A stretch of DNA of 22,302 nt from Ruminococcus sp. CAG:382. Its GTDB lineage: Bacteria; Bacillota; Clostridia; Oscillospirales; CAG-382. Made by a program: the position numbers and the translations under genes. Positions 22,127-22,302 of this stretch are shown piece after piece; within the stretch, counting starts at the first letter, position 1; each line of letters starts with the position of its first letter. Location of the stretch: contig FR892198.1 in NCBI GenBank assembly GCA_000433115.1, positions 27,805 to 50,106 of the forward strand. The letters run 5' to 3'. The notes under the pieces are model-generated. The model ran no database searches, was not told where the DNA came from, and saw only the letters and a program-made list of their open reading frames with translations.

Positions 22127-22302
22127 TTATTTATTTTTTCTTTTCCTGATTTTCGAAGGAAGGAATGCAAGGAGCGTCAGAATGGCAACAAGCCCGATCG
22201 AGCCGAAAATGAATACGTTCTTTTCCAACTTCGCATGTTCTTCGTCGCTCACCCCTGAAACAGTGCGGGACGATTCTTCGAATGTAGCCGGTTCAGCAGC
22301 GC
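22127..22302 (-). CDS. C-terminal end of a membrane-anchored protein, unidentified
   Basis: The frame enters from the right edge and ends at a TAA (22129-22127); only 57 residues are visible. A charged, Ser/Thr/Glu-rich stretch (ESSRTVSGVSDEEHAKLE) is followed by a 20-residue hydrophobic helix (VFIFGSIGLVAILTLLAFLP) and a basic tail SKIRKRKNK. This is the profile of a single C-terminal transmembrane anchor with a cytoplasmic basic end, as in extracytoplasmic proteins tethered to the membrane. There is no LPxTG-type sorting motif in the visible part. The main domain lies outside the window, so function cannot be assigned. Confidence 0.7.
   Translation of the reverse strand, partial: AAEPATFEESSRTVSGVSDEEHAKLEKNVFIFGSIGLVAILTLLAFLPSKIRKRKNK

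Noticed and set aside
1..22302. Mobile elements, prophage, CRISPR arrays, toxin-antitoxin or defence genes
   Set aside because: No transposase, integrase, phage structural, Cas or toxin motifs in any frame, no spaced direct repeats and no shift in base composition. The only large repeat is the duplicated ligase gene.

Overview
The window looks like a chromosomal segment of an anaerobic Firmicute, most likely an uncultured gut-type member of Clostridia (Oscillospiraceae/Ruminococcaceae-like). Reasons: the phoH-ybeY-era-recO gene order, TTGACA/TATAAT promoters, strong AGGAGG ribosome-binding sites, a T-box leader, a clostridial MATE exporter and a moderate, even base composition. There are no rRNA genes, canonical tRNAs, transposases, integrases, phage genes or CRISPR repeats.

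Left part (1-7740): the 3' end of a probable family-20 beta-N-acetylhexosaminidase is followed by two tandem paralogous long-chain acyl-CoA ligases, each with its own promoter and terminator. Then comes a nearly 500-base gap. It opens with a consensus, extended -10 promoter and a hairpin-rich stretch ending in a terminator-like hairpin, a candidate non-coding RNA of about 240 nt. A soluble SPFH/band-7 protein with three copies of an N-terminal repeat follows. It converges on a MATE exporter across a shared bidirectional terminator.

Centre (7741-13170): the most striking locus is a 758-residue protein joining an XRE helix-turn-helix, a cupin and an AMP-forming acyl-CoA synthetase. It lies behind a 240-nt leader with the hallmarks of a T-box riboswitch, including a perfect promoter, an AGAGAG/GGTG distal stem I, a stem III, an antiterminator/terminator pair and an AUC (isoleucine) specifier. 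My reading is that isoleucine starvation switches on activation of a branched short-chain acid such as 2-methylbutyrate, for isoleucine synthesis by reductive carboxylation. A small lipoprotein gene lies upstream, divergent from a tightly coupled rlmH - glycerate kinase - PHP phosphoesterase operon.

Right part (13171-22302): a minus-strand operon encodes a solute-binding lipoprotein, a dipeptide (L-Ala-D/L-Glu type) epimerase and a cytoplasmic beta-lactamase-fold serine hydrolase, all with overlapping reading frames. It suggests peptide or muropeptide salvage. Divergent from it is a housekeeping operon phoH-ybeY-era-recO-mutS2, in which all genes overlap or are 3 nt apart, closed by a terminator. 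The window ends in the 3' end of a minus-strand gene for a protein with a C-terminal membrane anchor.
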